A stretch of DNA of 9,525 nucleotides from contig CAMHDC010000030.1 in NCBI GenBank assembly GCA_946183765.1, forward strand, positions 1-9,525. Direction: 5' to 3'. The translations under genes and the position numbers were made by a program. Below the pieces are notes generated by a model. It made no database searches, had not been told where the DNA came from, and was given only the letters and a program-made list of their open reading frames with translations. Of the stretch, positions 1-6,063 are shown piece after piece. The DNA comes from an uncultured Clostridia bacterium (lineage in GTDB: Bacteria > Bacillota > Clostridia > Christensenellales > CAG-138). Numbering within the stretch: the stretch's first letter is position 1; each line of letters starts with the position of its first letter.

Positions 1-683
1 AGGGTCTCGTTGATGAGCTGGTTCATCTCGTCGTTCTTGGCCTGGCTGTCGGTGAGAAGCTTCCAGCGGGTGCGGCCCACGCTGCGGGTGGGGATGATGA
101 GCAGCGGGATCACCAAAATGCCTACGCAGGCCAGCTGCCAGCTCATGCTGAACAGGGCCACCAAGGTGGTGACCACGGTGGCCACGTTGCTCACGATGCT
201 GGTCAGCGTACCGGAGATCACGGAGGACACGCCCCCGATGTCGCTGTTCATGCGGGTGATGATGTCGCCCTGCTTCTCCGAGGTGAAGAAGGCGTGGGGC
301 ATGTGCTGCAGATGATCGTACATCTGGTTCTTCATATCGAAGATGATGCGGCGGCTAATCCAGGCGGAGATATACCCGGAGAGCACGTTGACCACCTGGG
401 ACACGGCCAGCGTGGCGAGGGCCATGAGCAGCAGCTGGATCAACAGCTTCAGATTACGGCCGATGAGGGCCTCGTCCACGATCCGCCCCGTGATGATGGA
501 GGGCAGGAGCCCCACCACGGAGGACAGCAGGATGGTGACGAACACCAGCGCGAACTGGAGCCAGTAGGGTTTGAGATAGCCCAGGATGCGCTTGATCAAC
601 GCCCCTGTGACCTTGGGCATGTTTTGCTTTTCTTCCTCGGTGAGGAAGCCTCTCGGGTTCATTCGCCCGCCCGGACCTGCCAT
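1..683 (-). CDS. ABC exporter, N-terminal transmembrane domain (partial, runs off left edge)
   Basis: The visible 227 codons are the N-terminal part of a type-I ABC exporter half-transporter, the kind that moves drugs, lipids or peptides out across the cytoplasmic membrane using ATP. After a short cytoplasmic lead (about residues 1-37), helix 1 follows the sequence YLKPYW (about 40-62). Later hydrophobic stretches lie at about 79-104 and at about 160-198. Between them is the intracellular loop of this family, with FFTSEKQGDIITRMNSDIGG at 132-151. The Walker A, signature and Walker B motifs would lie beyond base 1, so ATPase activity is inferred. The ATG at 683 is chosen because GGAGG stands about 6 nt upstream; an ATG at 662 is less likely. 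It starts 12 nt after the DUF937-like gene stops, so the two are probably one transcript. The substrate cannot be told from this part. Confidence 0.9.
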   Translation of the reverse strand, partial: MAGPGGRMNPRGFLTEEEKQNMPKVTGALIKRILGYLKPYWLQFALVFVTILLSSVVGLLPSIITGRIVDEALIGRNLKLLIQLLLMALATLAVSQVVNVLSGYISAWISRRIIFDMKNQMYDHLQHMPHAFFTSEKQGDIITRMNSDIGGVSSVISGTLTSIVSNVATVVTTLVALFSMSWQLACVGILVIPLLIIPTRSVGRTRWKLLTDSQAKNDEMNQLINET

Positions 684-695
684 GGTGAACCTCCC

Positions 696-1664
696 TTATT
701 TCCCGGTCTTTTTGGTGGAGGAGGTCTTTTTCGCCGTGGTGGTCTTCTTGGCCGTGGTGGAAGTCTTCTTGGCGGTGGACGCCGGCTTCTTGGCCGCGGT
801 GGAGGTCTTCTTCTTGCCGGAGGAGGACGTCTTCTTTTTCTTGCCCGTGGAGGCGGTCGTCGTCTGTGCCGGCGTATCGTCGCCCAGCAGGGACACCAGG
901 GAACCTAAGAGCCCGCCGCCGCTGCTCTGCTGCTGCGCCGGCTGGGAGCTGCCGCCCAACAGGCTCCCCAGAAGGGAACCGCCGCCGCTCTGCTGGCCGG
1001 AACCGCCGCCCAGCAGGCTCCCAAGGAGGGAACCGCCGCCGGCAGTCTGCTGCTGCACGGGCTGAGCCGGAGTGCTGTCGTTCAGCAGGGAGCCCAGCAG
1101 GCTGCTGCCCGCGTTGGTATCCGCGTCATTGCCGCCGCCCAGGAGCATGCCCAACAGGGAATCGTTGCTGCTCTGCTGCACGGGCTGGGAATTGCCCCCC
1201 AGCAGGCTCCCCAGCAGGGAACCGTTGGAACTGCTGCCGCCGCCCAGGAGTGACCCCAGAAGGCCGCCGCCGCTGTTTCCGCCGGAGCTGCCGCCCAGCT
1301 TGTTCTTCAAGAGCAGGAACAGCAAAATGGGCGCGGCGATCTTCAGGATGCTGCCGGCCTGCCCGTTGGACACGTGGGCGTTGCTGGCCGCGGTTTGGGT
1401 GGCCGTGGAGCTGTTCCCGCCCAGCAGTAGGGACAGAAGGTCGAGGCCGCCCGCCCGGGTGCCGCCGCTGCGGGTGACGGCCTGCTGCTCGGCCACGGCC
1501 GCGTTGGTGCGGCTGGCCAGGGCGCCGGCAGCGTCGTCCTTTTCGATGGCCGGCAGAACGGCGTTGAGCACGTCCTCCACCTGCTTCTCGGTGACCCCTT
1601 TGCCCGCCGCTTTGGCGATGCTTTGCAGGGTGTTTTCATCCAACAGAGCGCGAATGGAATCCAT
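696..1664 (-). CDS. DUF937-like protein with LLGSLLGG repeats and lysine-rich tail
   Basis: This 322-residue protein has three visible parts. Residues 1-125 resemble the DUF937/YidB type, which has no firm function: a helical start, VLNAVLPAIEKD at 32-43, LDLLSLLLGG at 74-83, and a hydrophobic stretch ILKIAAPILLFLLLKNKL at 106-123 that could enter or lie on a membrane. Residues 135-261 carry seven LLGSLLGG-type units separated by Gly/Ser/Gln/Asn spacers. Residues 275-322 form a tail with 18 lysines and no acidic residue, built on AKKT units and similar in composition to histone H1 tails. I chose the ATG at 1664 because AAGGAG lies 10 nt upstream and a good promoter lies before it. The open frame continues to 1805, but that extension would run through the promoter. 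It heads an operon with the ABC exporter. Binding of nucleic acid or an anionic polymer by the tail is inference. Confidence 0.85.
   Translation of the reverse strand: MDSIRALLDENTLQSIAKAAGKGVTEKQVEDVLNAVLPAIEKDDAAGALASRTNAAVAEQQAVTRSGGTRAGGLDLLSLLLGGNSSTATQTAASNAHVSNGQAGSILKIAAPILLFLLLKNKLGGSSGGNSGGGLLGSLLGGGSSSNGSLLGSLLGGNSQPVQQSSNDSLLGMLLGGGNDADTNAGSSLLGSLLNDSTPAQPVQQQTAGGGSLLGSLLGGGSGQQSGGGSLLGSLLGGSSQPAQQQSSGGGLLGSLVSLLGDDTPAQTTTASTGKKKKTSSSGKKKTSTAAKKPASTAKKTSTTAKKTTTAKKTSSTKKTGK
699..842 (-). repeat. Lysine-rich AKKT repeat tail of the DUF937-like protein
   Basis: This codes for residues 275-322. Lysine pairs recur every 6-7 residues (AAKKPAST, AKKTSTT, AKKTTT, AKKTSST), spaced by Thr, Ser and Ala, with no Asp or Glu. 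Tails like this in bacterial and eukaryotic proteins usually bind DNA, RNA or other polyanions; that role is inferred here. Confidence 0.85.
882..1262 (-). repeat. Seven degenerate LLGSLLGG-coding repeats
   Basis: This codes for residues 135-261 of the DUF937-like protein. Units begin at about residues 135, 149, 169, 188, 212, 230 and 251: LLGSLLGG, SLLGSLLGG, SLLGMLLGG, SLLGSLLND, SLLGSLLGG, SLLGSLLGG and GLLGSLVSLLG. The spacing varies from about 14 to 24 residues, and Q-rich spacers such as QPVQQ recur, so the array is old and imperfect rather than a fresh tandem duplication. Confidence 0.85.
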
Positions 1665-1674
1665 ATGTAGTACA

Positions 1675-1680
1675 CTCCTT
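1675..1680 (-). promoter_or_regulatory. Ribosome binding site that sets the start of the DUF937-like gene
   Basis: The minus strand reads AAGGAG, 10 nt before the ATG at 1664. No comparable site precedes the upstream in-frame ATG at 1805, so the shorter protein is preferred. Confidence 0.7.
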
Positions 1681-1694
1681 TCCAAGATAGCATA

Positions 1695-1723
1695 AAAATA
1701 CCACAATCCTCTGAGAATGGCAA
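1695..1723 (-). promoter_or_regulatory. Promoter of the DUF937-like/ABC exporter operon
   Basis: On the minus strand the -35 box is TTGCCA (1723-1718), then a 17-bp spacer, then the -10 box TATTTT (1700-1695). TGTGG directly precedes the -10, giving the TRTGN extended -10 seen in Gram-positive sigma-A promoters. Transcription would begin about 25 nt before the start codon at 1664. Confidence 0.65.
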
Positions 1724-1764
1724 TCCAAAGAAGGAAAAAAACGCAGATTTTGTTTATGAATCCG

Positions 1765-1793
1765 TTGCAACACACCACACCTTGTGGTATACT
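1765..1793 (+). promoter_or_regulatory. Promoter of the four-helix membrane protein gene
   Basis: TTGCAA (1765-1770), a 17-bp spacer and TATACT (1788-1793) form a good sigma-A promoter. TGTGG before the -10 makes it an extended -10 promoter. It diverges from the promoter at 1695-1723, and the two -10 boxes are about 90 bp apart. Confidence 0.7.
1774..1788 (+). repeat. Inverted repeat ACCACA-CCT-TGTGGT over the promoter spacer
   Basis: This perfect 6-3-6 palindrome covers the spacer and touches the first base of the -10 box of the 1844 gene, a position where a repressor could block RNA polymerase. The right arm is also the extended -10 motif, so the symmetry may partly be coincidence. Confidence 0.4.
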
Positions 1794-1828
1794 GCTTTCA
1801 TCCATAGAATATATGGTGCATTCTCAAA

Positions 1829-1836
1829 AGGGGGAA
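1829..1836 (+). promoter_or_regulatory. Ribosome binding site for a TTG start
   Basis: AGGGGGAA lies about 8 nt before TTG at 1844. It supports translation from TTG, since the next in-frame ATG (1967) would remove the lysine/alanine-rich N-terminus and has no clear promoter-linked site of its own. Confidence 0.6.
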
Positions 1837-1843
1837 CTCAACT

Positions 1844-2677
1844 TTGGAAGAGGAAAAGAAAGTCAAGGCCGCTAAGGCTGAAGAAAAGAAAGCGCCCGCC
1901 AAGAAGGCCGCGCCCGCGGAGACGAAGAAGCCTTCCGCCGCCGCGCTGAAGGCGGCTCTCGCGCAGATGGAGGAGCAGGAAACCGGCAAGAAGAAGAACA
2001 CCGTCCTGTGGCGTGTGCTGGCGTTCGTCATGTGGGCGCTGGCCATCGTGGCCATGTATCTGCCCCAGATCGGCAACCTGGAGCTGCCCTTCGGCGCCAT
2101 GCGGATGCTGGTCCTCAAGAACTACACGCCCATGATCATCGACATCGTGGTGGCCGTGGCCCTGTGCATCGGCGCCGCCCTGCTGTGGAAGAAGGCCAAC
2201 CACATCCATCCCGTCAAGTCCCACAACAAGATCGTCCAGTTCATCTGGAACCAGCTGGGCCTCATCATGGCCTTTTTGATCTTCTTCGTCATCGGCCTCG
2301 TGCTGATCCTGAAGAACGACAAGCTGGACGCCAAGACCAAGAAGATCGCCATCGCGGCCCTGGCCGCCATCACGCTGTTGGTGGGCGGCGTCTCCGCCGA
2401 CTATCACCCCGTGACCCAGGACGAGGTGGACAAGGTCACCCAGGAGTACAACATCGACACTCAGGACCCCGACGGCTGCTACTGGACCACCTACGGCCGG
2501 AAGTATCACCTCTTTGACGACTGCCAGGCCCTGAGCAACACCTCCGCGGAGAACCTGCATCACACCTCTCTGCAGGAAGCCTGGGAAGCCAACCGCGGCG
2601 AGCTCTGCAGCTTCTGCGCCAAGCGGGCCACCGACAACGGTGTCGGCGGCGGCGCCGTCACCCCCGCCAATCCGTAA
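1844..2677 (+). CDS. Four-helix membrane protein with lysine/alanine-rich N-terminus and C-terminal Cys/His module
   Basis: I do not recognise a named family for this 277-residue protein. Residues 1-52 are charged and rich in Lys, Ala and Glu (AKAEEKKAPAKKAAPAE at 10-26), predicted cytoplasmic. Four hydrophobic segments follow at about 54-74, 96-115, 134-156 and 167-184, which would return the C-terminus to the cytoplasm. Residues 213-262 hold a short module, YWTTYGRKYHLFDDCQAL (213-230), then SLQEAWE, then CSFCAKRA (255-262). Candidate metal ligands are H222, C227, C255 and C258. This pattern resembles the small YHxxxC...CxxC modules found near nucleases and ComEC-like proteins and recalls the Ada metal-binding fold; that likeness is from memory of families. 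The start is TTG at 1844. The gene has its own promoter and ends at a strong terminator. A sensor or scaffold role is only a guess. Confidence 0.85.
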   Translation: MEEEKKVKAAKAEEKKAPAKKAAPAETKKPSAAALKAALAQMEEQETGKKKNTVLWRVLAFVMWALAIVAMYLPQIGNLELPFGAMRMLVLKNYTPMIIDIVVAVALCIGAALLWKKANHIHPVKSHNKIVQFIWNQLGLIMAFLIFFVIGLVLILKNDKLDAKTKKIAIAALAAITLLVGGVSADYHPVTQDEVDKVTQEYNIDTQDPDGCYWTTYGRKYHLFDDCQALSNTSAENLHHTSLQEAWEANRGELCSFCAKRATDNGVGGGAVTPANP

Positions 2678-2688
2678 CGAACCAACCG

Positions 2689-2719
2689 AAAAAGGAGCTG
2701 CTTCGCGCAGCTCCTTTTT
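2689..2719. terminator. Strong bidirectional rho-independent terminator
   Basis: The arms AAAAAGGAGCTGC and GCAGCTCCTTTTT can form a 13-bp stem with a 5-nt loop. The A run on one side and T run on the other make it work in both directions, ending the plus-strand gene at 2677 and the minus-strand degV gene at 2732. Confidence 0.9.
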
Positions 2720-2731
2720 ATGTTCCTTTGT

Positions 2732-3610
2732 TTATACCGCCCGCTCGGTGCGGCTGATGTAGAAGAGGGCCAGGGCGCCGGGGCCCACGTGGCTGCCCGT
2801 GACGGGCTCATAGGGCACGGTGAGGATGGGCAGGTTGGGGAGCTTGGCGCGGATGCGTTCGATCAGCTTCTGCGCGTCAGCGGCGCAGCCCGCCTGGGCG
2901 ATGCCCACGCCGCAAGCGTCCTTTTCGTCGATGTTGTCGATGAGATCGTCCGCCAGGGTGCGGATGGAGGCCTTGCGGCCCACGGTCTTGTTGGTGACCA
3001 CGATGCGGCCCTCCTCGTCCCCCCGAAGGATGGGCTTGATGTTGAGCACGGAGGCGATGACCGCCTTCATGCGGGAGATACGGCCGCCCCGCCGCAGATA
3101 CATGAGATCGTCCACGGTGAATACCTGCATCATGTGGGTCCGCAGCCGGTCCAGCTCCTTCAAAACCTTCGACAGATCGGCCCCCGCCTTCTGCAGCTTC
3201 TGCGCCGCCAGCACCAGCAGCCCCTCTCCCAGGGACGCGCCCTTGGTGTCGAAGACTTCGAAGCGGCGCTGGGGATACTTCTCCCCCGCCTCCCGGGCCG
3301 CCACCGCCGATGCGCCGAAGGCCCCGCTGATGCCGGAGGACATGCCGATGTAGAGCACGTCGTTCCCCGCCATGGCCTCCTGCTCGAATACCTCCCGATA
3401 GGCTTCGGAATTGATCATGGACGTGGTGGAGGTAGTGCCCGCCTTCAATTCCTCATAGAAGGCGTCGTAGGCAAAGGTCTCCGTGTTGAGGCAGCATTCC
3501 TCCGGACCGCTGTTGCGGGAGAAATGGAAGGGCAGCACACGGATATTCAGTTTTTTGCACAGCGGCGCCGGAAGATTCGCCGAAGTATCGGTGCAAATAT
3601 GAAAAGGCAT
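2732..3610 (-). CDS. DegV-family fatty-acid-binding protein (FakB type)
   Basis: DegV/FakB proteins bind a fatty acid and present it to the kinase FakA, which makes acyl-phosphate for phospholipid synthesis in Gram-positive cells. The 292 residues match the family's usual length. Visible signatures in order are TDTSANLP (7-14), TSTTS (60-64), the MSSGISGAFGAS loop (90-101), FTVDDLMYLRRGGRIS (164-179), LNIKPIL (189-195) and SHVGPGALALFY (273-284). No transmembrane segment is seen, so it is cytosolic. The ATG at 3610 follows AGGAGG with an 8-nt gap. A promoter and a palindrome lie just upstream, and a shared terminator lies downstream. No fakA-like kinase is in the window, so the lipid partner system must be elsewhere. 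Which fatty acid it prefers cannot be told. It diverges from the DUF1836 gene. Confidence 0.95.
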   Translation of the reverse strand: MPFHICTDTSANLPAPLCKKLNIRVLPFHFSRNSGPEECCLNTETFAYDAFYEELKAGTTSTTSMINSEAYREVFEQEAMAGNDVLYIGMSSGISGAFGASAVAAREAGEKYPQRRFEVFDTKGASLGEGLLVLAAQKLQKAGADLSKVLKELDRLRTHMMQVFTVDDLMYLRRGGRISRMKAVIASVLNIKPILRGDEEGRIVVTNKTVGRKASIRTLADDLIDNIDEKDACGVGIAQAGCAADAQKLIERIRAKLPNLPILTVPYEPVTGSHVGPGALALFYISRTERAV

Positions 3611-3629
3611 ACCATCGTCCTCCTGTATC

Positions 3630-3644
3630 TAATATCTGATATTA
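3630..3644 (-). promoter_or_regulatory. Perfect palindrome at the degV transcription start (candidate operator)
   Basis: TAATATC-T-GATATTA is a perfect 7-1-7 inverted repeat that abuts the -10 box, so its centre (3637) falls at the expected +1. A repressor bound here would block degV transcription. It could also be plain AT-rich sequence, though perfect symmetry of 15 bp at this position is suggestive. The regulator is not known; the divergent DUF1836 protein is the nearest candidate. Confidence 0.5.
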
Positions 3645-3672
3645 TATTACGCCATATTTATGATGCTGTCAA
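3644..3672 (-). promoter_or_regulatory. Promoter of degV
   Basis: The minus strand carries a consensus -35 TTGACA (3672-3667), a 17-bp spacer and TAATAT (3649-3644) as -10. A TATAAT shifted 3 bp further would give a 20-bp spacer and is less likely. Confidence 0.7.
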
Positions 3673-3715
3673 CCGATTCACGAAAATGTTTCATTTGTGC
3701 CATTCTTGTTTTCTC

Positions 3716-3744
3716 TTGTCAATGCCGCGCGGATATAGTATACT
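3716..3744 (+). promoter_or_regulatory. Promoter of the DUF1836 gene
   Basis: TTGTCA (3716-3721), a 17-bp spacer and TATACT (3739-3744) form a good sigma-A promoter. The predicted start point is about 20 nt before the ATG at 3772, so the leader is short. AGTATACT at 3737-3744 is an 8-bp palindrome. Confidence 0.75.
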
Positions 3745-3771
3745 GAATTATCATACGAGGAGAAGGACTGT

Positions 3772-4377
3772 ATGGCATACGACGTGAAGCTGATCGGCGC
3801 CAAGCTCCGCCGGTGGGAAAACTATCTCAAGAACTTTCAGCTGCCCCAATGGAACGAACTGCCGGATATGGATCTGTATATGGACCAGGTGGTCATGCTG
3901 CTGCAGCGGTATCTCAACTTCCTGCCCGAGGACGAGCACGGCAACGCCGCCATCACCGCCAGCATCATCAACAACTACGTGCGGCTGAAGATCATGCCGC
4001 CCCCGGTGAAAAAGAAATACACCCGGGTCCACATGGCCTACCTCATCATCGTCTGCTCCCTGAAGCAGAGCGTGAACATCCCCTACATTCAGAAGATGCT
4101 GCCCCTGGGGCTCCCCGAGGCGGAGGTGCGCCGCATCTATGAGGAATACGTCAAGACCCATCACGACATGTGCCTGGCCTTCATCCAACTGGTCCGGGCC
4201 GCCGGAGACGACGTCCTCCACGATCCCCAGGCTCAGAGCGTGGACGTGGAACGGCTGGTCTACTCCTCCGCCATCGTATCGGGCTTCTCCAAGCTGTTGA
4301 CGGAGAAGATGGTCCATCTGGAGGGCGAAACCCTGGAGGGTCTGCCGAAAGAAAAAGTAGCGCCAAAACGAAAGTAA
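3772..4377 (+). CDS. DUF1836 protein, putative helix-turn-helix regulator
   Basis: This 201-residue protein carries the DUF1836 signature. The sequence LPQWNELPDMDLYMDQV lies at 24-40. It is followed by a MerR-like helical region, with ITASIINNYVRLKIMP at 61-76, the basic KKKYTRVHMAYL at 80-91 and LKQSVNI at 97-103. The family is common in Firmicutes and is thought to include DNA-binding regulators, but its targets are not established. Residues 110-201 are a less conserved helical part ending in a basic tail. No membrane segment is seen. The ATG at 3772 follows GAGGAGAAGG. The gene has its own promoter, diverges from degV across 161 bp, and ends at a hairpin. Control of degV by this protein is inference from the arrangement. 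Confidence 0.9.
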   Translation: MAYDVKLIGAKLRRWENYLKNFQLPQWNELPDMDLYMDQVVMLLQRYLNFLPEDEHGNAAITASIINNYVRLKIMPPPVKKKYTRVHMAYLIIVCSLKQSVNIPYIQKMLPLGLPEAEVRRIYEEYVKTHHDMCLAFIQLVRAAGDDVLHDPQAQSVDVERLVYSSAIVSGFSKLLTEKMVHLEGETLEGLPKEKVAPKRK

Positions 4378-4389
4378 GGTAAGAACGCA

Positions 4390-4415
4390 AAGAAACGGCC
4401 CACGGGCCGCTTCTT
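4390..4415. terminator. Hairpin terminator between convergent genes
   Basis: AAGAA-A-CGGCC, loop, GGCCG-C-TTCTT gives a GC-rich core stem extended by an AAGAA/TTCTT pairing with one mismatch. The T runs are short on both sides. It lies between the stop of the DUF1836 gene and the end of the acetyltransferase gene and probably serves both strands. Confidence 0.65.
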
Positions 4416-4422
4416 CATTTAT

Positions 4423-4947
4423 CTATAGCGTTATCCAGTATCGTCTGAGGCGGTGGCGCCCCTCCGCTTCGTTATCGGCGTCGACGGTGTCCGCCAGGAC
4501 GCCGCCCAACTTTTCGATGACGCGGATGGAAGGCCGGTTCTCCTCATTCACGGTGAGCAGCACCCTCTCCATGCCCAGGGACTTTGCGATTTCAAGGCCC
4601 TGCCGCAGGATCATTGTGCCGTATCCCTTCCCCCACTCCGACGGTCGGACGGCGTATCCTACGCTGCCGATATCAAACAGGACCTTTTCGGTGAAGTCCG
4701 TCCGGCACTGGAACTCGCCGATGAACCGATCACCGTCCACCGCCCAGTAGTGACAGCTCCGGGCCACCCCGGGCAGAAGGCCCTGCTCCTTTCGGTCGTA
4801 CCAGGGCTTCGTGCGGGCGAACCAGGTCTCGTCGATGGTGTCGGGAGGGGTGGGCCGAAAATACGGTTCGCCGTTTTCATACAGTTCCCTGCAGTATTCC
4901 CTGTATCCCTGCACGTATTCAGGGCACCGTTTTATCAGCTTCAGCAT
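4423..4947 (-). CDS. GNAT-family N-acetyltransferase
   Basis: GNAT enzymes move an acetyl group from acetyl-CoA to an amine. Over 174 residues the acetyl-CoA motif is clear: GYAVRPSEWGKGYGTMIL at 97-114, with WGKGYG as the pyrophosphate loop. It is followed by a helix and strand, AKSLGMERVLLTV at 121-133, and the motif B stretch NEENRPSIRVIEKLGG at 134-149. The length is normal for a single-domain enzyme and it looks cytosolic. The substrate is unknown. The ATG at 4947 lies 7 nt after the stop of the PLP enzyme gene, and no Shine-Dalgarno sequence is visible, so translation probably depends on ribosomes finishing the upstream gene. That coupling suggests, but does not prove, a linked role in amino-acid or amine metabolism. 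Confidence 0.9.
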   Translation of the reverse strand: MLKLIKRCPEYVQGYREYCRELYENGEPYFRPTPPDTIDETWFARTKPWYDRKEQGLLPGVARSCHYWAVDGDRFIGEFQCRTDFTEKVLFDIGSVGYAVRPSEWGKGYGTMILRQGLEIAKSLGMERVLLTVNEENRPSIRVIEKLGGVLADTVDADNEAEGRHRLRRYWITL

Positions 4948-4954
4948 GGCAGTA

Positions 4955-6049
4955 TCAATGATCGGATTTCAGGCCCGCGCCGCACATGGTGATGAGGGTG
5001 TCGGGGGTGGGCCCGCAGAGCTCACAGTAGCGCCGATAGGCCGCGTAGTTGGCGGCGGTGGTGTGTTCGATGTAGACGCCCTTCCCGGCCAGGGCTGCCC
5101 GGGCTTCCAGTATCCGGTCCTCCGGGGCGTGGACGAAGCGGACGCCGTGCTTCTTCGCATAGGCCAGTATCTCCTTCCCCCGCATGGGCCGGCCGATGGC
5201 GATGCCCTCGGCGATGGTGGGCGTGGGCGTGATGTGGGCAGGCTCGTCCAACCCCTGCTCCATGGCCTGCAGCAGGGGATCGCAGGTCTCGGTCTGCAGG
5301 GCGATGATCTGGGGGAATGTATCGATGCAGCCCGCGGCCTCCAGCTCCTCCAGGGCCTTCATGGCCCCCAGGAACAGGGTGCCGTTGCCCACGGGGATCA
5401 CCAGGTTGGCGGGGATGCGACGAAGCTGCTCGTAGACCTCGTAGATGTAGGTTTTGGTGCCCTCATAGAAGAAGGGGTTGTAGACGTGGTTGGCGTAGTA
5501 GGCCCCCTCCTGGTCCACCTTGGCCCGGCACACGTCGGCGCAGTGGTCCCGGCTGCCGGGCACCACGGTGCAAGTCGCCCCGTGGGCGCGGATCATGTCG
5601 ATCTTCTTGGGGCTGGTCCCCTCGGGCACGAAGATCTCGCAGCCGATCCCCGCCCGGGCGCAGTAGGCCGCCACGGCGTTGCCCGCATTGCCGGAGCTGT
5701 CCTGGACCACTTTGTCTACCCCGATCGCCTTGGCGTGAGCCACCACCACCGCGGCGCCTCGATCCTTGAAGGACAGGGTGGGCATGAAGTAGTCCATCTT
5801 GAGGAGCACGTTCTCGTCCAGCCGCACGATGGGGGTCATGCCCTCGCCCATGCTGATGTCCCGCCAGGCGTCCGAATAGAGGCCCATGAAGGGGTGGTAG
5901 CGGAACATGCTCCACTCGGTTTTGTCCACCTTGTCCAGGTCGAACCTGGGCGGCGTGAAATCCAGTTTCCACAGGCCCCCGCAGTCGCACTTGGGCTTTC
6001 TGGTGATGACGCTCTCCCGCTTTTGGCAGACGCTGCAAACAAATTCCAT
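4955..6049 (-). CDS. Threonine-synthase-family PLP enzyme with N-terminal zinc ribbon
   Basis: Threonine synthase converts O-phosphohomoserine to threonine with pyridoxal phosphate. This 364-residue protein has the features of the shorter, zinc-ribbon type. CSVC (5-8) and CDCGG (21-25) form the likely metal site. TLSFKDRG at 91-98 places the PLP lysine at K95. The substrate loop is SSGNAGNAVAAY at 118-129. The phosphate-gripping glycine loop is VGNGTLFLG at 220-228, and CGAG at 356-359 lies near the C-terminus. The substrate loop reads GNAG where many relatives have GNTG. No hom or thrB gene is nearby, so a related reaction on another substrate is possible. The ATG at 6049 follows AAAGGA by 6 nt. 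A terminator-like hairpin sits just upstream, and the acetyltransferase gene follows closely. Confidence 0.85.
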   Translation of the reverse strand: MEFVCSVCQKRESVITRKPKCDCGGLWKLDFTPPRFDLDKVDKTEWSMFRYHPFMGLYSDAWRDISMGEGMTPIVRLDENVLLKMDYFMPTLSFKDRGAAVVVAHAKAIGVDKVVQDSSGNAGNAVAAYCARAGIGCEIFVPEGTSPKKIDMIRAHGATCTVVPGSRDHCADVCRAKVDQEGAYYANHVYNPFFYEGTKTYIYEVYEQLRRIPANLVIPVGNGTLFLGAMKALEELEAAGCIDTFPQIIALQTETCDPLLQAMEQGLDEPAHITPTPTIAEGIAIGRPMRGKEILAYAKKHGVRFVHAPEDRILEARAALAGKGVYIEHTTAANYAAYRRYCELCGPTPDTLITMCGAGLKSDH

Positions 6050-6063
6050 AGGTTTTCCTTTCT

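Noticed and set aside
294..1065. Plus-strand frames opposite the ABC exporter and DUF937-like genes, including a Gly/Leu/Arg-rich one
   Set aside because: They are reverse readings of the lysine tail, repeats and exporter; the minus-strand genes have ribosome sites and recognisable domains.
882..1262. The repeat block as a CRISPR array or mobile-element repeat
   Set aside because: The repeats are in frame, degenerate, unevenly spaced and code for LLGSLLGG units, so they are protein repeats.
1665..1805. N-terminal extension of the DUF937-like protein with a hydrophobic stretch
   Set aside because: It overlaps a good promoter, its ATG lacks a ribosome site, and a site at 1675-1680 fits the shorter start.
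2720..3787. A 355-codon plus-strand open frame across degV
   Set aside because: It is antisense to a clear DegV protein, matches no domain, runs on through the degV promoter region, and is explained by GC-rich third positions.
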